Assembly: GCF_028401955.1 (NCBI RefSeq)
Contig: NZ_JAQOTJ010000004.1
Span: 186,001-250,000, forward strand
Length of the DNA: 64,000 nucleotides
Source of the DNA: Bacillus sp. BP-3
Lineage (GTDB): Bacteria > Bacillota > Bacilli > Bacillales > Bacillaceae_G
Direction of reading: 5' to 3'
In this document: piece by piece, positions 46,446 to 57,736 of the stretch
Numbering within the stretch: the first letter of the stretch is position 1
How the letters are laid out: each line of letters begins with the position of its first letter
The notes under the pieces: model-generated
What the model saw: only the letters and a program-made list of their open reading frames with translations
What the model was told of the DNA's origin: nothing
The model's database searches: none
Program-made: the position numbers and the translations under genes

Positions 46446-46572
46446 TCTCTCCTAAAAAAGGGGTTTTATGTTGTTATTTAACTTATATATAGTATTACCA
46501 TTCCTTACTATTTTTAAGCTATTTAATGATACAGTGAAACTTCCAATAACAAACTCTTCTTTTCTGTTACCA

Positions 46573-46611
46573 ACAAAAAAGAACCCTTCTGCAACATACA
46601 GAAGAGTTCTT
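46573..46611 (-). terminator. Terminator of codY
   Basis: A 13-bp stem AAGAACCCTTCTG/CAGAAGAGTTCTT (46579-46591, 46599-46611; one G-U) with a U run. Confidence 0.9.
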
Positions 46612-46623
46612 CATTTATAAAAA

Positions 46624-47403
46624 TTAGTTTGTTTTTAATTTCGCAAGCTCATGTAAAAACTTGTCATTTAATACTTTGATGTAAGTTCCTTTCATACCTA
46701 AAGAACGAGATTCAATTACACCAGCACTTTCTAACTTACGAAGTGCGTTTACAATTACAGAACGTGTAATACCTACACGATCAGCAATTTTACTTGCAAC
46801 AAGTAAACCTTCTGTTCCATTTAACTCTTCAAAAATATGTTCAATTGCTTCTAGTTCACTGTATGATAATGAGCTAATCGCCATTTGTACAACGGCTTTA
46901 CTACGTGCTTCTTCTTCAATTTCCTCTGCTTTTTCACGTAGAATCTCCATACCTACTACAGTAGAACTATATTCAGCAAGAATTAAATCATCATCTAAAA
47001 ATTCTTGACCAAGACGCGCTAATACTAATGTACCTAGACGCTCACCACCACCAACGATTGGCACGATAGTTGTTAAACCTTGACCAAATAGCTCTCTGTT
47101 TTCTACAGGGAACGCTGTATACTCACTGTTTACTTCTAAGTTTGGAGATGTTTCAGTTACATTGAATAAGTTCTTTGTATATTCTTCTGGGAACTGACGC
47201 TCAGCAAGCATTTGTTTCATGCGTTCGTTTTCAATTTGTTGGTGAATTGCATATCCCAATAATTTCCCACGACGACTTACAATAAACACGTTCGCCTCGA
47301 TTACTTCACACATTGTGTCAGCCATTTCTCTAAAGTTTACTGGTTTTCCTGCTGCGCTCTGTAATAACGCATTTAATTTTCTTGTTTTTGCTAATAATTC
47401 CAT
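46624..47403 (-). CDS. codY: Global repressor CodY
   Basis: 259 residues. N-terminal GAF domain for branched-chain amino acids (about 1-155), GTP-sensing region, and C-terminal winged helix-turn-helix ([34 protein letters not shown]). Controls nutrient-limitation genes. Last of the xerC-hslV-hslU-codY operon. Confidence 0.98.
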   Translation of the reverse strand: MELLAKTRKLNALLQSAAGKPVNFREMADTMCEVIEANVFIVSRRGKLLGYAIHQQIENERMKQMLAERQFPEEYTKNLFNVTETSPNLEVNSEYTAFPVENRELFGQGLTTIVPIVGGGERLGTLVLARLGQEFLDDDLILAEYSSTVVGMEILREKAEEIEEEARSKAVVQMAISSLSYSELEAIEHIFEELNGTEGLLVASKIADRVGITRSVIVNALRKLESAGVIESRSLGMKGTYIKVLNDKFLHELAKLKTN

Positions 47404-47479
47404 TTCTAAATTTCCTCCTACACATTATTCACATAGTTTTAATCACTTGGAAACTAGGGCGAGTCACCTGATGATACTA

Positions 47480-48877
47480 TTACAAAATAAACTGGCTCAC
47501 ATCTTTATTTTTAGCAATCGTCGCTAATTTTTCCTCTACATACTGAGGTGTTATCGTTACCTTTTCTAACGTAATTTCAGATGCTTCAAACGATAAATCT
47601 TCAAGAAGTTTTTCCATAATGGTATGGAGCCTTCTTGCTCCAATATTATCTGTGTCTTGATTGACTTGATAGGCAATCTCGGCAATCTTACGAATAGCTT
47701 CGTCAGAAAATTCAATTTCTATACCTTCAGTTTCCAATAATGCTATATATTGTTTTGCTAAAGCATTATCTGGCTCAACAAGGATTTTCACAAAATCGTC
47801 CGCTGTCAATTTCGTCAACTCTACGCGAATCGGGAATCTTCCTTGCAATTCTGGAATTAAATCTGACGGCTTTGACATATGAAAAGCGCCTGCTGCAATG
47901 AATAAAACATAATCCGTTCTTATCGGTCCATATTTCGTCACAACAGTCGATCCTTCCACAATGGGTAAGATGTCTCGCTGCACGCCTTCACGTGATACAT
48001 CAACGCTATTCGATTGTTTACCAGCAATTTTGTCAATCTCATCAATAAAAATAATCCCAAGTTGTTCAGCACGATAAACGGCTTCTTGTGTAACTTCATC
48101 CATATCAATTAAGCGCTGTGCCTCTTCGTTTGTCAAGACTTTTCTTGCTTCTTTTACAGAAAGTTTACGTTTTTTCGTTTTTTTCGGCATAAAACTTCCA
48201 AGTGCATCTTGAAAATTCATGCCCATCTGTTCCATTCCTGTACCTTGAAACATATCGAACATAGATGATTGCTGTTCTGTCACTTCAATTGTAATCATTT
48301 CATCTTCGAGTAAACCAGAAGCGAGTTGCTTTTCTACTTCTTTTCGTTTTTGCTCCACTTCTCTCTCATCCTGCTTTTCCGATGTCGGAGCGGTGTTTTG
48401 GTTCTGATATCCGCCAAATAACATTTCTAACGGATTTTTAAACCCTGATTCTTTTTGTTTATGCGGTACTAAAATTTCTACAATTCGTTGATTAGCTTGC
48501 TCTTCCGCTTTGTCTTTAACATGAATCATTTTTTCTTCTTTTACAATCCGAACAGACGTTTCCACAAGATCACGAACCATAGATTCAACATCACGACCAA
48601 CATAGCCTACTTCCGTAAACTTTGTTGCCTCTACTTTAATAAAGGGAGCACCAACAAGCTTTGCAATACGACGCGCTACCTCTGTTTTTCCGACCCCTGT
48701 CGGTCCAATCATTAAAATGTTTTTGGGTGCAATTTCATCGCGAAGTCCTTCTGCCAATTTACTGCGGCGATAACGATTTCTAAGTGCCACTGCCACTGCT
48801 TTTTTCGCATCTTTTTGACCAATAATATATTGATCTAATTTTTCTACAATTTGTCGCGGAGTAAAATGTAAATGCAT
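47480..48877 (-). CDS. hslU: ATP-dependent protease ATPase subunit HslU (ClpY)
   Basis: 465 residues. Walker A G58-PTGVGKT65, Walker B in [12 protein letters not shown], an I-domain insertion (about 110-240) rich in Q, E and K, and sensor residues in the C-terminal domain. Unfolds substrates for HslV. Start preceded by ggaggc. Confidence 0.97.
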   Translation of the reverse strand: MHLHFTPRQIVEKLDQYIIGQKDAKKAVAVALRNRYRRSKLAEGLRDEIAPKNILMIGPTGVGKTEVARRIAKLVGAPFIKVEATKFTEVGYVGRDVESMVRDLVETSVRIVKEEKMIHVKDKAEEQANQRIVEILVPHKQKESGFKNPLEMLFGGYQNQNTAPTSEKQDEREVEQKRKEVEKQLASGLLEDEMITIEVTEQQSSMFDMFQGTGMEQMGMNFQDALGSFMPKKTKKRKLSVKEARKVLTNEEAQRLIDMDEVTQEAVYRAEQLGIIFIDEIDKIAGKQSNSVDVSREGVQRDILPIVEGSTVVTKYGPIRTDYVLFIAAGAFHMSKPSDLIPELQGRFPIRVELTKLTADDFVKILVEPDNALAKQYIALLETEGIEIEFSDEAIRKIAEIAYQVNQDTDNIGARRLHTIMEKLLEDLSFEASEITLEKVTITPQYVEEKLATIAKNKDVSQFIL

Positions 48878-48892
48878 ATAAAATGCCTCCCT

Positions 48893-48964
48893 TACAGTTC
48901 TACAGTTCTACAGTTCTACAGTTCTACAGTTCTACAGTTCTACAGTTCTACAGTTCTACAGTTC
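48893..48964. repeat. Nine tandem 8-bp repeats across the hslV-hslU junction
   Basis: Exactly nine copies of TACAGTTC without mismatch, 72 bp. The hslV stop (TAG) and the two or so codons before it lie in the first units of the minus-strand reading. The rest is the spacer before the hslU ribosome site. Copy number should vary by slippage; 8 is not a multiple of 3, but the stop in the first unit protects HslV. Confidence 0.97.
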
Positions 48965-49498
48965 TTCCACAATAATATTTTCGTTTGTATATACACAAAT
49001 ATTGCTAGCGATTTCTAAACTCGCCTTCGCAATTTCTCTTGCTGTAAAATGGGAACCTGCATGTTGTTTTAAAGCGCGTCCTGCCGCAAGTGCGTAATGC
49101 CCACCAGAACCAATTGCTAAAATGCCATCATCAGGTTCAATCACTTCACCAGTTCCTGAAACAAGCAACAGCGTATTTTTATCCATAACAATTAACATTG
49201 CCTCTAATTGGCGAAGCATCTTATCTCCCCGCCACTGCTTTGCCATTTCTACCGCAGCTCGTTGTAAATTGCCATTGTATTCCTCAAGCTTTCCTTCGAA
49301 CATCTCAAATAGTGTAAAAGCATCTGCAACAGAACCCGCAAAACCAGCTAACACTTTACCATGAAATAATTTTCGAACTTTACGAGCTGTATGCTTCATA
49401 ACAACAGCATTTCCAAGCGTAACTTGCCCGTCACCAGCCATTGCACATTCTCCATTATGGTGAATCGCAAATATCGTTGTAGCATGGAAGTTTCCCAT
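48956..49498 (-). CDS. hslV: ATP-dependent protease peptidase subunit HslV (ClpQ)
   Basis: 180 residues, proteasome-beta fold ([24 protein letters not shown]). Forms dodecamers with HslU. The N-terminus is [12 protein letters not shown]. subtilis ClpQ has Ser at position 2 as its reported nucleophile, but here position 2 is Gly, so Thr7 or Thr8 would have to be exposed by processing. Confidence 0.97.
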   Translation of the reverse strand: MGNFHATTIFAIHHNGECAMAGDGQVTLGNAVVMKHTARKVRKLFHGKVLAGFAGSVADAFTLFEMFEGKLEEYNGNLQRAAVEMAKQWRGDKMLRQLEAMLIVMDKNTLLLVSGTGEVIEPDDGILAIGSGGHYALAAGRALKQHAGSHFTAREIAKASLEIASNICVYTNENIIVEEL

Positions 49499-49599
49499 AA
49501 AAAAACTCCTTTATTTGTTTTTATCCTGCTGCTAACAGGCACTTAGACTCCAACTTCAAAATTCTGATAAATCAAAAAAGATACTTGGGAGTTAACTAC

Positions 49600-49682
49600 C
49601 CGCAAGCGCTCGATTGGTACAACTAACTATTAGTGAGAAAGAAGAAGATTCTCCTTCACTGGTAGTAGTTTCACTTTATAAC
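49600..49682 (+). repeat. Dispersed repeat family 2, copy between hslV and xerC
   Basis: AACTATTAGTGAG (49625-49637) and CACTGGTAGTAGTTTCACTT (49657-49676) match the copies at 22657 (minus strand) and 20394. It lies just after the xerC stop. The remaining gap (49499-49600) carries no gene. Confidence 0.55.
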
Positions 49683-49695
49683 TTTTAAAAGCAAT

Positions 49696-50601
49696 TTATG
49701 CGCGAGGATGGTGCATCATGTAAACCGAGCGTAATCTTTCTTTTGAGACGTGCGTATAAATTTGTGTCGCCGATAAATTTTCATGTCCTAATAATTCTTG
49801 TATAGCTCTTAAATCTGCCCCTTCATTTAACATATGGGTTGCAAATGTATGTCTTAACATATGCGGACTTATATGCATTGTAAGGGATGTTCTTTTTATT
49901 AGTTCATTTAAAATATATCGAACACCTCGATCAGTTAGCGGCGTACCTTTCGCATTTAAAAACACCATTTGAGAGTGTTCTTGCGATTTTTTCTCCAATT
50001 GTTTCCTCCCGTTTTCTATGTAAGTTAGTAAAGCATCTTGTGCATAACTACCGAAGGGAACATAACGTTGTTTCTTTCCTTTCCCTGTCACCAAAATCGT
50101 ACCTGTTGAAAAGTCAATATCCGCAAGCTGCATATTCACGAATTCGCTTACACGAATACCTGTCGCATACATAAGTTCCAATAGAGCTTGATCTCTTTGC
50201 CCTAGTGGTTCAGAAGTATCCGAAACTTCAAATAACTTTTCTAACTCTTCATCGTACAAAAATTTTGGAATTGACCATTCTTTTTTCGGAAGCGCGGCAA
50301 GTGCAAATGGATTATCTTCCCGATATCCTTCACGCATCAAGAAGCGATACAAACTACGCAAACTCGAGATTTTTCGCGATACAGACTTCCTTGCTAACTT
50401 TTCAGTATGCAAAGTTGTTAAATATAAACGAACATCAGTATACGTAACATCCTCAAAAGTCAAAATACCTTCCCGCTTCATAAATTGTATAAAATGTTCT
50501 ACATCATTTTGATAACTTGCAATTGTATATTTTGAATAATTTCTTTCAATTTGTAAATATCCGACGAATAATTGTAACATTTTATTCACATCTTCATTCA
50601 T
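49696..50601 (-). CDS. xerC: Tyrosine recombinase XerC (CodV)
   Basis: 301 residues. N-terminal SAM-like domain (FVGYLQIERNYSKYTIASYQ). Catalytic Arg in YATGIRVSE, HMLRHTFATHML box, LGHENLSATQIYTH with the tyrosine. Resolves chromosome dimers with XerD at dif. Start at 50601 with gaggtg six bases upstream. First gene of the codV-clpQ-clpY-codY operon. Confidence 0.96.
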   Translation of the reverse strand: MNEDVNKMLQLFVGYLQIERNYSKYTIASYQNDVEHFIQFMKREGILTFEDVTYTDVRLYLTTLHTEKLARKSVSRKISSLRSLYRFLMREGYREDNPFALAALPKKEWSIPKFLYDEELEKLFEVSDTSEPLGQRDQALLELMYATGIRVSEFVNMQLADIDFSTGTILVTGKGKKQRYVPFGSYAQDALLTYIENGRKQLEKKSQEHSQMVFLNAKGTPLTDRGVRYILNELIKRTSLTMHISPHMLRHTFATHMLNEGADLRAIQELLGHENLSATQIYTHVSKERLRSVYMMHHPRA

Positions 50602-50611
50602 TCTCTTCACC

Positions 50612-50653
50612 TCAATAAAGGCTACTAAATCGTATCACAATTTAGTAGCCTTT
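50612..50653 (-). terminator. Terminator of trmFO
   Basis: A 14-bp perfect stem AAAGGCTACTAAAT/ATTTAGTAGCCTTT (50617-50630, 50640-50653). The U tail is short, so readthrough to xerC is likely. Confidence 0.8.
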
Positions 50654-50666
50654 GCAAGAAATTTGA

Positions 50667-51971
50667 CTAAATATTTACAAAATTTCGAATTGTTTCTAAT
50701 GCACGATTCGCATATGCTTCATTACGTTCTTGCTTCTTTTTTATTTTCTTTTCTAGCGGTGCAAATAGCCCAAAATTCGCGTTCATCGGTTGGAAGTTTT
50801 TCACATTCGTCGTTGTAATATAATTCGCCATGCTCCCCATTGCTGTTACTGCTGGTAAAACAATCGGTTCTTCACCTTTCACAAGCCGCGCTGCATTTAC
50901 ACCTGCTAATAAGCCCGAAGCAGCTGATTCTACGTATCCCTCTACCCCAGTCATTTGTCCTGCAAAGAATAAATCATCGCGATTTTTATATTGGTACGTT
51001 GGACGAAGTAATTTCGGTGAATTAATAAATGTATTACGATGCATCACACCATAACGTACGATTTCTGCATTTTCTAATCCAGGAATCAATTGTAACACTT
51101 CTTTTTGTGGTCCCCACTTCAAGTGTGTTTGGAAGCCAACAATATTGTACAACGTTCCTGCTGCATCGTCTTGACGCAATTGAACAACAGCATACGGTGT
51201 TTTCCCTGTTTTCGGATCTTCTAATCCGACTGGTTTCATCGGTCCAAATAATAACGTTTGTCTACCACGGCTTGCCATGACTTCTACCGGCATACACCCT
51301 TCAAAGAAAATTTCCTTCTCAAATTCTTTTAATGGCACTGTTTCTGCGGCAATTAACGCATCGTAAAAACGATTAAATTCTTCCTCTGTCATCGGACAGT
51401 TTAAATATGCCGCTTCCCCCTTGTCATAACGGGATTTTAAATATACTTTCTCCATATCAATGCTATCTTTTTCTAAAATTGGCGCTGCCGCATCATAGAA
51501 GTAAAAATAATCCTCACCTGTTAGCTCTTTCAGTTGCGCCGCTAGATTTGCTGAAGTAAGAGGGCCCGTCGCAATTACAGTAGGTCCTTCTGGAATTTCT
51601 GTAATTTCTTCATTCATTACCGTCACGTTCGGGTGATTTTTCACATATTCCGTTACCTTGGACGCAAATTCATGACGGTCTACAGCTAGCGCACCGCCTG
51701 CTGGCACAGAACATTCGTCTGCCGCGCGAATAATAACAGAATCCATACGGCGCATTTCTTCTTTAATTACGCCGACCGCGTTTGTTAATGTATTTGCACG
51801 AAGCGAGTTACTGCATACAAGCTCGGCAAATTTATCTGTATGATGAGCTGGTGTTTGTTTTACTGGTCGCATTTCATATAGCCTTACTTGAACCCCGCGC
51901 TTTGCAATTTGATAAGCTGCTTCACTTCCCGCAAGACCTGCGCCAATTACGTTTACTACTTGTGTTGTCAT
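50667..51971 (-). CDS. trmFO: Folate-dependent tRNA methyltransferase TrmFO
   Basis: 434 residues. FAD-binding [16 protein letters not shown] at the N-terminus and the [16 protein letters not shown] and [18 protein letters not shown] segments. Makes m5U54 in tRNA using methylene-tetrahydrofolate. Start at 51971 after aaaggtg; the three codons before it are not used. Confidence 0.96.
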   Translation of the reverse strand: MTTQVVNVIGAGLAGSEAAYQIAKRGVQVRLYEMRPVKQTPAHHTDKFAELVCSNSLRANTLTNAVGVIKEEMRRMDSVIIRAADECSVPAGGALAVDRHEFASKVTEYVKNHPNVTVMNEEITEIPEGPTVIATGPLTSANLAAQLKELTGEDYFYFYDAAAPILEKDSIDMEKVYLKSRYDKGEAAYLNCPMTEEEFNRFYDALIAAETVPLKEFEKEIFFEGCMPVEVMASRGRQTLLFGPMKPVGLEDPKTGKTPYAVVQLRQDDAAGTLYNIVGFQTHLKWGPQKEVLQLIPGLENAEIVRYGVMHRNTFINSPKLLRPTYQYKNRDDLFFAGQMTGVEGYVESAASGLLAGVNAARLVKGEEPIVLPAVTAMGSMANYITTTNVKNFQPMNANFGLFAPLEKKIKKKQERNEAYANRALETIRNFVNI

Positions 51972-51998
51972 GTATCTCACCTTTCTTTTTGCATTTCC

Positions 51999-52030
51999 CG
52001 AAAAAAATGTGAGCTGGTAGGCTCACATTT
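51999..52030 (-). terminator. Terminator of topA
   Basis: AAATGTGAGC/GCTCACATTT (52005-52014, 52021-52030) with a U run, overlapping the topA stop. Confidence 0.9.
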
Positions 52031-54101
52031 GTTGTTCTTCTTCATAATCACAAGAAATACACTGTACTTGAACGCCCTTTTTCAACTTCTTCTCAACAAG
52101 CATACCTTCGCACTTTGGACATTTTCGACCAATCGGTTTATCCCAAGAAACAAAGTCACACTCTGGGTATGTACCACAGCCGTAAAAAAGACGTTTCTTT
52201 TTGTTGCTTCGTCGTTCAATAATTTGTCCTTCATTACATTTTGGACATGTAACACCGATTTCTTTTACAATCGGTTTTGTATTTCGGCAATCTGGGAAAT
52301 TAGAACAAGCCATGAACTTTCCGAATTTACCCATTTTGAAGACCATTGGGTGACCACACAGTTCACAGTCTTCCCCAGCAGGTTCATCTTTAATTTCTAC
52401 TTCGCGCATTTCTTTCTCCGCTTTTTCCAAACGCGGCTCAAACTCTTGGTAGAAATCATCGACAATTTGTACCCAATTTGCGTTTCCCTCTTCCACTTCA
52501 TCAAGATTTTTCTCCATATTAGCTGTAAACTCAATGTTAATAATTTCAGGGAAAAACTCTAAAATAAGTTCGGTTACAATTTCGCCAAGTTCAGTCGGAA
52601 CAAATCGCTTATTGTCTAATCCTACATACCCACGTTTTTGAATTGTTTCTAGCGTCGGTACATATGTAGACGGCCTACCAATTCCAAGTTCCTCTAATGT
52701 TTTTACTAAACGTGCCTCTGTATAACGCGGTGGCGGCTGTGTGAAGTGCTGTTTCGGTTCGACATCTTTAGAGAAGACCGTTTCTCCTATATCTAGATGT
52801 GGTAACATTTTATCCTTCTCTTCTGTCCCGTCATCTTTCGATTCCACGTATACCTTCATAAATCCTGGGAACTTCACAACAGATCCATGTGCACGAAATT
52901 GAACAGAATTGTTTATCAGTGTAGCTGTAACGGTATCCATTATAGCTGATGCCATTTGACTTGCAACAAATCGCTCCCAAATCAGTTTATATAAACGATA
53001 TTGGTCACGGCTCAAGTAACTTTTTAGTTCATCAGGCTTACGCAAAACAGATGACGGACGAATTGCTTCATGCGCATCTTGTGCTTTTGCTTTTTTCGAT
53101 TCTTTCTTTTTTTGTGCTCCTATGTAGTCTGCACCAAATGCTTCTTCAATATAAGAACGTGCTTCTTGCTGTGCCGTTTCTGAAATTCTCGTTGAATCCG
53201 TTCTCATATAAGTAATTAATCCAACTGTTCCTTGCTTTCCAATATCAATACCTTCATAAAGCTGCTGTGCAAGCATCATCGTTTTCTTTGCTCGCATATT
53301 TAACTTTCTTGCAGCTTCTTGTTGCAGAGAAGATGTCGTAAACGGTAATGCCGAATTACGTTTACGCTCTTTTTTCGTTACATTTTCAACTGAAAACGCG
53401 TTTTCTCGCATTTTTTCAATGATTTCATTTACTTGTTGTTCATTTGTTAATTCAACTTTTTCCCCGTTTATTCCATAAAAGGCCGCTTCAAACGTCTCTT
53501 TCCCTTTTACAAATTCAGTTTTAATTGTCCAGAATTCTTCTGGTATAAACGCTTGAATTTCTTTTTCGCGTTCTATAATTAAGCGAACTGCAACAGACTG
53601 CACACGACCTGCACTTAATCCTTTTTTTACTTTCTTCCATAATAAAGGACTAATATTATAACCAACAAGTCTATCAAGTACGCGTCTTGCTTGCTGTGCA
53701 TCCACTAAATCCATATTAATTGCACGAGGATGTTTAAAAGATTCTTTAATAGCATCTTTGGTAATTTCATTAAATACAACTCGGCAATCCGACTCCACAT
53801 CTACGTTCAGCGTATTTGCTAAATGCCAAGCAATCGCTTCTCCTTCGCGATCTGGATCGGCTGCAAGATACACTTTTTTTACTTTTTTTGCCGCTGTTTT
53901 CAAATCTTTTAAAACAGGCCCTTTACCACGAATGGTAATATACTTCGGGGTAAAATTATTTTTCACATCTATCCCCGTTTGGCTTTTAGGTAAATCGCGA
54001 ACATGGCCCATTGACGCGACTACTTTGTATTTTTTTCCTAAATATTTTTCAATGGTTTTCGCCTTAGAAGGCGACTCCACGATTACAAGGTAATCTGACA
54101 T
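52023..54101 (-). CDS. topA: DNA topoisomerase I
   Basis: 692 residues. Toprim domain at the start ([31 protein letters not shown]), active-site tyrosine in [13 protein letters not shown] (about residue 298), and three C-terminal zinc ribbons (CELCGHP; CPKCNEG; CPKCEGM). Relaxes negative supercoils. Ribosome site aaggagg lies in a small CCTC-TTAAG-GAGG hairpin. Confidence 0.98.
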   Translation of the reverse strand: MSDYLVIVESPSKAKTIEKYLGKKYKVVASMGHVRDLPKSQTGIDVKNNFTPKYITIRGKGPVLKDLKTAAKKVKKVYLAADPDREGEAIAWHLANTLNVDVESDCRVVFNEITKDAIKESFKHPRAINMDLVDAQQARRVLDRLVGYNISPLLWKKVKKGLSAGRVQSVAVRLIIEREKEIQAFIPEEFWTIKTEFVKGKETFEAAFYGINGEKVELTNEQQVNEIIEKMRENAFSVENVTKKERKRNSALPFTTSSLQQEAARKLNMRAKKTMMLAQQLYEGIDIGKQGTVGLITYMRTDSTRISETAQQEARSYIEEAFGADYIGAQKKKESKKAKAQDAHEAIRPSSVLRKPDELKSYLSRDQYRLYKLIWERFVASQMASAIMDTVTATLINNSVQFRAHGSVVKFPGFMKVYVESKDDGTEEKDKMLPHLDIGETVFSKDVEPKQHFTQPPPRYTEARLVKTLEELGIGRPSTYVPTLETIQKRGYVGLDNKRFVPTELGEIVTELILEFFPEIINIEFTANMEKNLDEVEEGNANWVQIVDDFYQEFEPRLEKAEKEMREVEIKDEPAGEDCELCGHPMVFKMGKFGKFMACSNFPDCRNTKPIVKEIGVTCPKCNEGQIIERRSNKKKRLFYGCGTYPECDFVSWDKPIGRKCPKCEGMLVEKKLKKGVQVQCISCDYEEEQQM

Positions 54102-54201
54102 GCTAGTGCCTCCTTAAGAGGTGGATTCAAGTCTTCATCTTTATTCACACAAAAGCTCCTTCCTCAAAGTTTCTAAAACTTTTTGGACGGATTATTGACT
54201 A

Positions 54202-54230
54202 ATATTATTGATTTCTCTCGCTTTTGTCAA
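54202..54230 (-). promoter_or_regulatory. topA promoter
   Basis: Minus strand TTGACA, 17-bp spacer, TAATAT: a near-consensus vegetative promoter about 100 bp before the topA start. The leader contains an AAAGTTT/AAACTTT hairpin. Confidence 0.88.
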
Positions 54231-54354
54231 TCAACAATGAATATAACATACAGTGACTATCTACTATTTGTCAATAATTGTTTAATAAAAAACATGAAAT
54301 ATACTATATAAATTCAAGTTTAAAAACGACTTAAAGCCCTTTCTTTTTAGACAG

Positions 54355-54493
54355 GCGAGAGCATCCGGCCGTGCATAGAAGCGATTGGGGCCTTTTTCTG
54401 CCACACGCGAAGTGAAAACAAAAGAAGAAAACGGGTGCATACTCCTTTTTTTCTGTATAGAAGTAATCTATATGTCAATAAATTAAAATGGAT
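54355..54493. repeat. Dispersed intergenic repeat, family 1 copy B
   Basis: Second copy of the 20180-20304 repeat, same orientation. Its 3' end (AATTAAAATGGAT) contributes the last codons and stop of dprA. The remaining part of the 380-bp gap to topA contains only the topA promoter. Confidence 0.6.
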
Positions 54494-55370
54494 TCATTTT
54501 ATAATTTGAAAGTTCTTGTATCACATCTTCGGCATATTGAACTAATTTTGCTCCTTGTTGGATGAGCTGATTCGTTCCAACCGCACTCTCAATATAATTA
54601 GGCCCCGGCATGGCAAACACCTCTCTATTTTGCTCTAAGGCGCAATCCGCTGTTATAAGAGAACCACTCCGCGCTTTCGCCTCTACTACGAGAACACCTT
54701 GGCAAAGTCCACTTATAATACGGTTTCGTCTCGGAAAATACCATTTTTGTGGCGCATAATGCGGAGGATACTCCGTTACAAGCAAAACTTGATCTTTCCA
54801 TTTCTCATGAAAACCTTGATTTCTCTTTGGATACATATATTGTAAACCATGTCCTAATACTGCAATTGTCGCAAAGGAGTGTTCTACTGCAATTTCATGC
54901 GCAATTGTATCAATTCCATTTGCTAGACCACTCACGATTAGCCATTGATTATTCATAAGCGGTTGTAAAATAGATTGTATGCTTCCTTTTCCGTATAAAG
55001 ACGGATTTCGCGTTCCAACAACAGCTAATTTTTTTGACCATTGCAATAAATCTTTCTTCCCCTTTCCATATAAAACATATGGTGGATCAGGGATTTCTCG
55101 TAATAAACTCGGATAATCGTCATCCCATATCGTCATGTAAAAAACGTGTTCATCTTGTAATTGTTGAATGTAGAAAGAAGGCGTTGTTTTTTGCAGGTAA
55201 GAAACAAGTGTAGCAGCTTTTTGGATAGATAACCCAAGGTGTTTTTCAATTTGAGGAGCTTGAAAGGAATAAATTTCTGTTAACTGAGGATCAATAGCCA
55301 ATAAGCGTCTCAGTACTTTCCACTGATCTGCCAAGAAGTAGTGAAGATGTAATAATCTTTCACGTTTCAT
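54483..55370 (-). CDS. dprA: DNA processing protein DprA (Smf)
   Basis: 295 residues. Extended Rossmann fold: VVGTRNPSLYGKGS, IVSGLANGIDTIAHEIA, PRRNRIISGLCQGVLVVEA. Loads RecA on incoming single-stranded DNA in transformation. The C-terminus (SNYKMNPF) lies in the dispersed repeat, and the C-terminal winged-helix seen in longer family members is absent. Start at 55370 has aaggag seven bases upstream. Confidence 0.95.
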   Translation of the reverse strand: MKRERLLHLHYFLADQWKVLRRLLAIDPQLTEIYSFQAPQIEKHLGLSIQKAATLVSYLQKTTPSFYIQQLQDEHVFYMTIWDDDYPSLLREIPDPPYVLYGKGKKDLLQWSKKLAVVGTRNPSLYGKGSIQSILQPLMNNQWLIVSGLANGIDTIAHEIAVEHSFATIAVLGHGLQYMYPKRNQGFHEKWKDQVLLVTEYPPHYAPQKWYFPRRNRIISGLCQGVLVVEAKARSGSLITADCALEQNREVFAMPGPNYIESAVGTNQLIQQGAKLVQYAEDVIQELSNYKMNPF

Positions 55371-55415
55371 ACTCATTCTCCTTACCCATAATTAATATTA
55401 TGTTAACTACAAAAG

Positions 55416-55451
55416 GGATAAAAGACACCCTCTTTTACAGAAGGTGTCTTT
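55416..55451 (-). terminator. Terminator of sucD
   Basis: A 13-bp stem (55421-55433, 55439-55451) with one G-U and a 5-base loop, then a short U tail. Confidence 0.8.
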
Positions 55452-55459
55452 CTTAATAA

Positions 55460-56362
55460 TTAATAATTTTTACAAGTTTCAAATAAGCCTTTTTCTTTTA
55501 AAACAGAAATTAAAGTTTCGCCCATAACAGCTGGTGTTTCAGCAACTTTAATACCGCATGCTTCCATTGTTTTAATCTTTTCAGCAGCTGTACCTTTACC
55601 ACCAGAAATAATCGCACCAGCATGGCCCATACGTTTTCCAGGAGGTGCTGTTTGGCCACCAATAAAGCCAACAACAGGTTTTGTCATGTTTACTTTTACC
55701 CATTCAGCAGCTTCTTCTTCTGCCGTTCCACCGATTTCACCAATCATAATAACAGCATGTGTCTCTTCGTCTTCATTGAATGCTTTTAAAGCATCGATGA
55801 AGTTTGTACCATTAACAGGGTCTCCGCCGATACCAACTGCAGTTGATTGACCGATTCCTTCTTGTGTTAATTGATGTACAGCTTCATAAGTTAACGTACC
55901 TGAACGAGATACGATACCAACATGACCTTTTTTATGAATGTATCCTGGCATAATACCAATCTTACACTCATCTGGCGTAATAACACCTGGACAGTTCGGT
56001 CCAAGAAGACGTGTCTTTTTGCCATCCATATATTTCTTAACATTTACCATATCTAATACAGGGATACCTTCTGTAATACAGACTACTAGATCAAGTTCTG
56101 CATCAACAGCTTCCATAATTGCATCCGCAGCAAAAGCAGGTGGAACGTATACAACAGAAGCATTTGCACCTGTCGCTTTTACAGCGTCTTCTACTGTATT
56201 AAATACTGGTACACCTTCGATTTCAGTACCACCTTTACCAGGCGTTACACCACCGACAATTTTCGTACCGTATTCAATCATTTGTTTTGTATGAAATAAA
56301 CCTTGAGAACCTGTAATACCTTGTACAATAACTTTTGTATCTTTATTAACTAATACGCTCAT
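55460..56362 (-). CDS. sucD: Succinyl-CoA ligase subunit alpha
   Basis: 300 residues. CoA-binding Rossmann domain ([20 protein letters not shown]) and the phosphohistidine in [14 protein letters not shown] near residue 246. TCA cycle step making ATP/GTP and succinate with SucC. Confidence 0.98.
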   Translation of the reverse strand: MSVLVNKDTKVIVQGITGSQGLFHTKQMIEYGTKIVGGVTPGKGGTEIEGVPVFNTVEDAVKATGANASVVYVPPAFAADAIMEAVDAELDLVVCITEGIPVLDMVNVKKYMDGKKTRLLGPNCPGVITPDECKIGIMPGYIHKKGHVGIVSRSGTLTYEAVHQLTQEGIGQSTAVGIGGDPVNGTNFIDALKAFNEDEETHAVIMIGEIGGTAEEEAAEWVKVNMTKPVVGFIGGQTAPPGKRMGHAGAIISGGKGTAAEKIKTMEACGIKVAETPAVMGETLISVLKEKGLFETCKNY

Positions 56363-56382
56363 TTTTTCTCCCCCGCTTTCTA

Positions 56383-57543
56383 TTAGCCTACTAGTGAAAC
56401 AATTTTTTGTGCACCGTCTGCCATAGATTCTGCTGCAACAATATTTAAGCCAGATTCATTTAAAATTTTCTTTCCTAGCTCTACATTTGTACCTTCTAAA
56501 CGAACAACAAGCGGTAATTCAAGACCTACTTGTTTTGTCGCTTCGATAACACCTTCTGCAATTACATCACATTTCATAATACCGCCAAAAATGTTAACGA
56601 AAATACCTTTTACATTTTTGTCAGAAAGAATAATTTTGAAGGCTTCAGTAACTTTTTCAGCTGTAGCACCGCCACCAACATCTAAGAAGTTAGCTGGATC
56701 ACCGTTATAATGTTTAATAATATCCATCGTTGCCATTGCAAGTCCTGCACCATTTACCATACAACCAATATTTCCGTCTAATGAAATATAGTTCAAGTCA
56801 TATTTAGAAGCTTCTACTTCTTTCGGATCTTCTTCATCAAGATCACGAAGCTCTAAAATATCTTTATGGCGATATAAAGCATTAGAATCAAAGTTTAATT
56901 TCGCATCTAACGCCATTACTTTTCCGTCACCTGTTGTAACAAGCGGGTTAATTTCTGCGATAGAACAGTCTTTTTCAATAAACGCACGATATAAGCCCAT
57001 CATAAACTTTACAGCTTGTCCAACAAGCTCATTTGGAATATTGATATTAAACGCAATACGACGCGCTTGGAAGCCTTGTAGGCCTACAGCAGGATCAATA
57101 TATTCTTTAAAGATTTTTTCTGGTGTTTTCTCTGCTACTTCCTCAATTTCTGTTCCGCCTTCTTCAGACGCCATTAACACAACCTGAGAAGTCGCTCGAT
57201 CTAATACAAGACCAACATAATACTCTTTTTTAATGTCGCATCCTTCTTCGATAAGTAAGCGCTTTACTTCTTTACCTTCAGGACCCGTTTGATGGGTTAC
57301 AAGTGTTTTCCCTAGAATTTCTTCTGCATATGTACGAACTTCATCTAAGTTCTTTGCTACTTTTACACCGCCAGCTTTGCCGCGTCCGCCAGCATGAATT
57401 TGCGCTTTTACTACACATACGCTTGTTCCTAATTCTTTCGCTGCTTCTACAGCTTCTTCTACTGTAAAGGCAACCTTCCCGTTCGGAACGCTTACCCCAT
57501 AGTTTCTAAGGACTTCTTTACCCTGATACTCGTGGATATTCAT
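56383..57543 (-). CDS. sucC: Succinyl-CoA ligase subunit beta
   Basis: 386 residues from [20 protein letters not shown], with ggggagga upstream. ATP-grasp domain ([24 protein letters not shown]) and C-terminal ligase domain ([12 protein letters not shown]). Twenty bases upstream of sucD. The frame extends to 57603, but that start has no ribosome site. Confidence 0.97.
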   Translation of the reverse strand: MNIHEYQGKEVLRNYGVSVPNGKVAFTVEEAVEAAKELGTSVCVVKAQIHAGGRGKAGGVKVAKNLDEVRTYAEEILGKTLVTHQTGPEGKEVKRLLIEEGCDIKKEYYVGLVLDRATSQVVLMASEEGGTEIEEVAEKTPEKIFKEYIDPAVGLQGFQARRIAFNINIPNELVGQAVKFMMGLYRAFIEKDCSIAEINPLVTTGDGKVMALDAKLNFDSNALYRHKDILELRDLDEEDPKEVEASKYDLNYISLDGNIGCMVNGAGLAMATMDIIKHYNGDPANFLDVGGGATAEKVTEAFKIILSDKNVKGIFVNIFGGIMKCDVIAEGVIEATKQVGLELPLVVRLEGTNVELGKKILNESGLNIVAAESMADGAQKIVSLVG

Positions 57544-57736
57544 GGTCCCATCCTCCCCTATTTTCCTGTTTTTCTCGAAAAGTTTTTTAATGTTTTTAAA
57601 CACTACATTGTCATTGTATAAAATGATTGCGATGCTGTCTACAATAAAGTGTCTGAAAACTGAAATCGCTTTATTCTTTTTTAAAAATAATAATGTTAAT
57701 ATACAAAAATAAAAAAATAAGTTGCGAATTCACAAC

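Noticed and set aside
48893-48964. CRISPR array
   Set aside because: Units are 8 bp and contiguous, with no spacers; a simple tandem repeat.
49696-50601. xerC as a phage integrase
   Set aside because: Position in the trmFO-xerC-hslV order and full-length XerC sequence show the housekeeping dimer-resolution enzyme.
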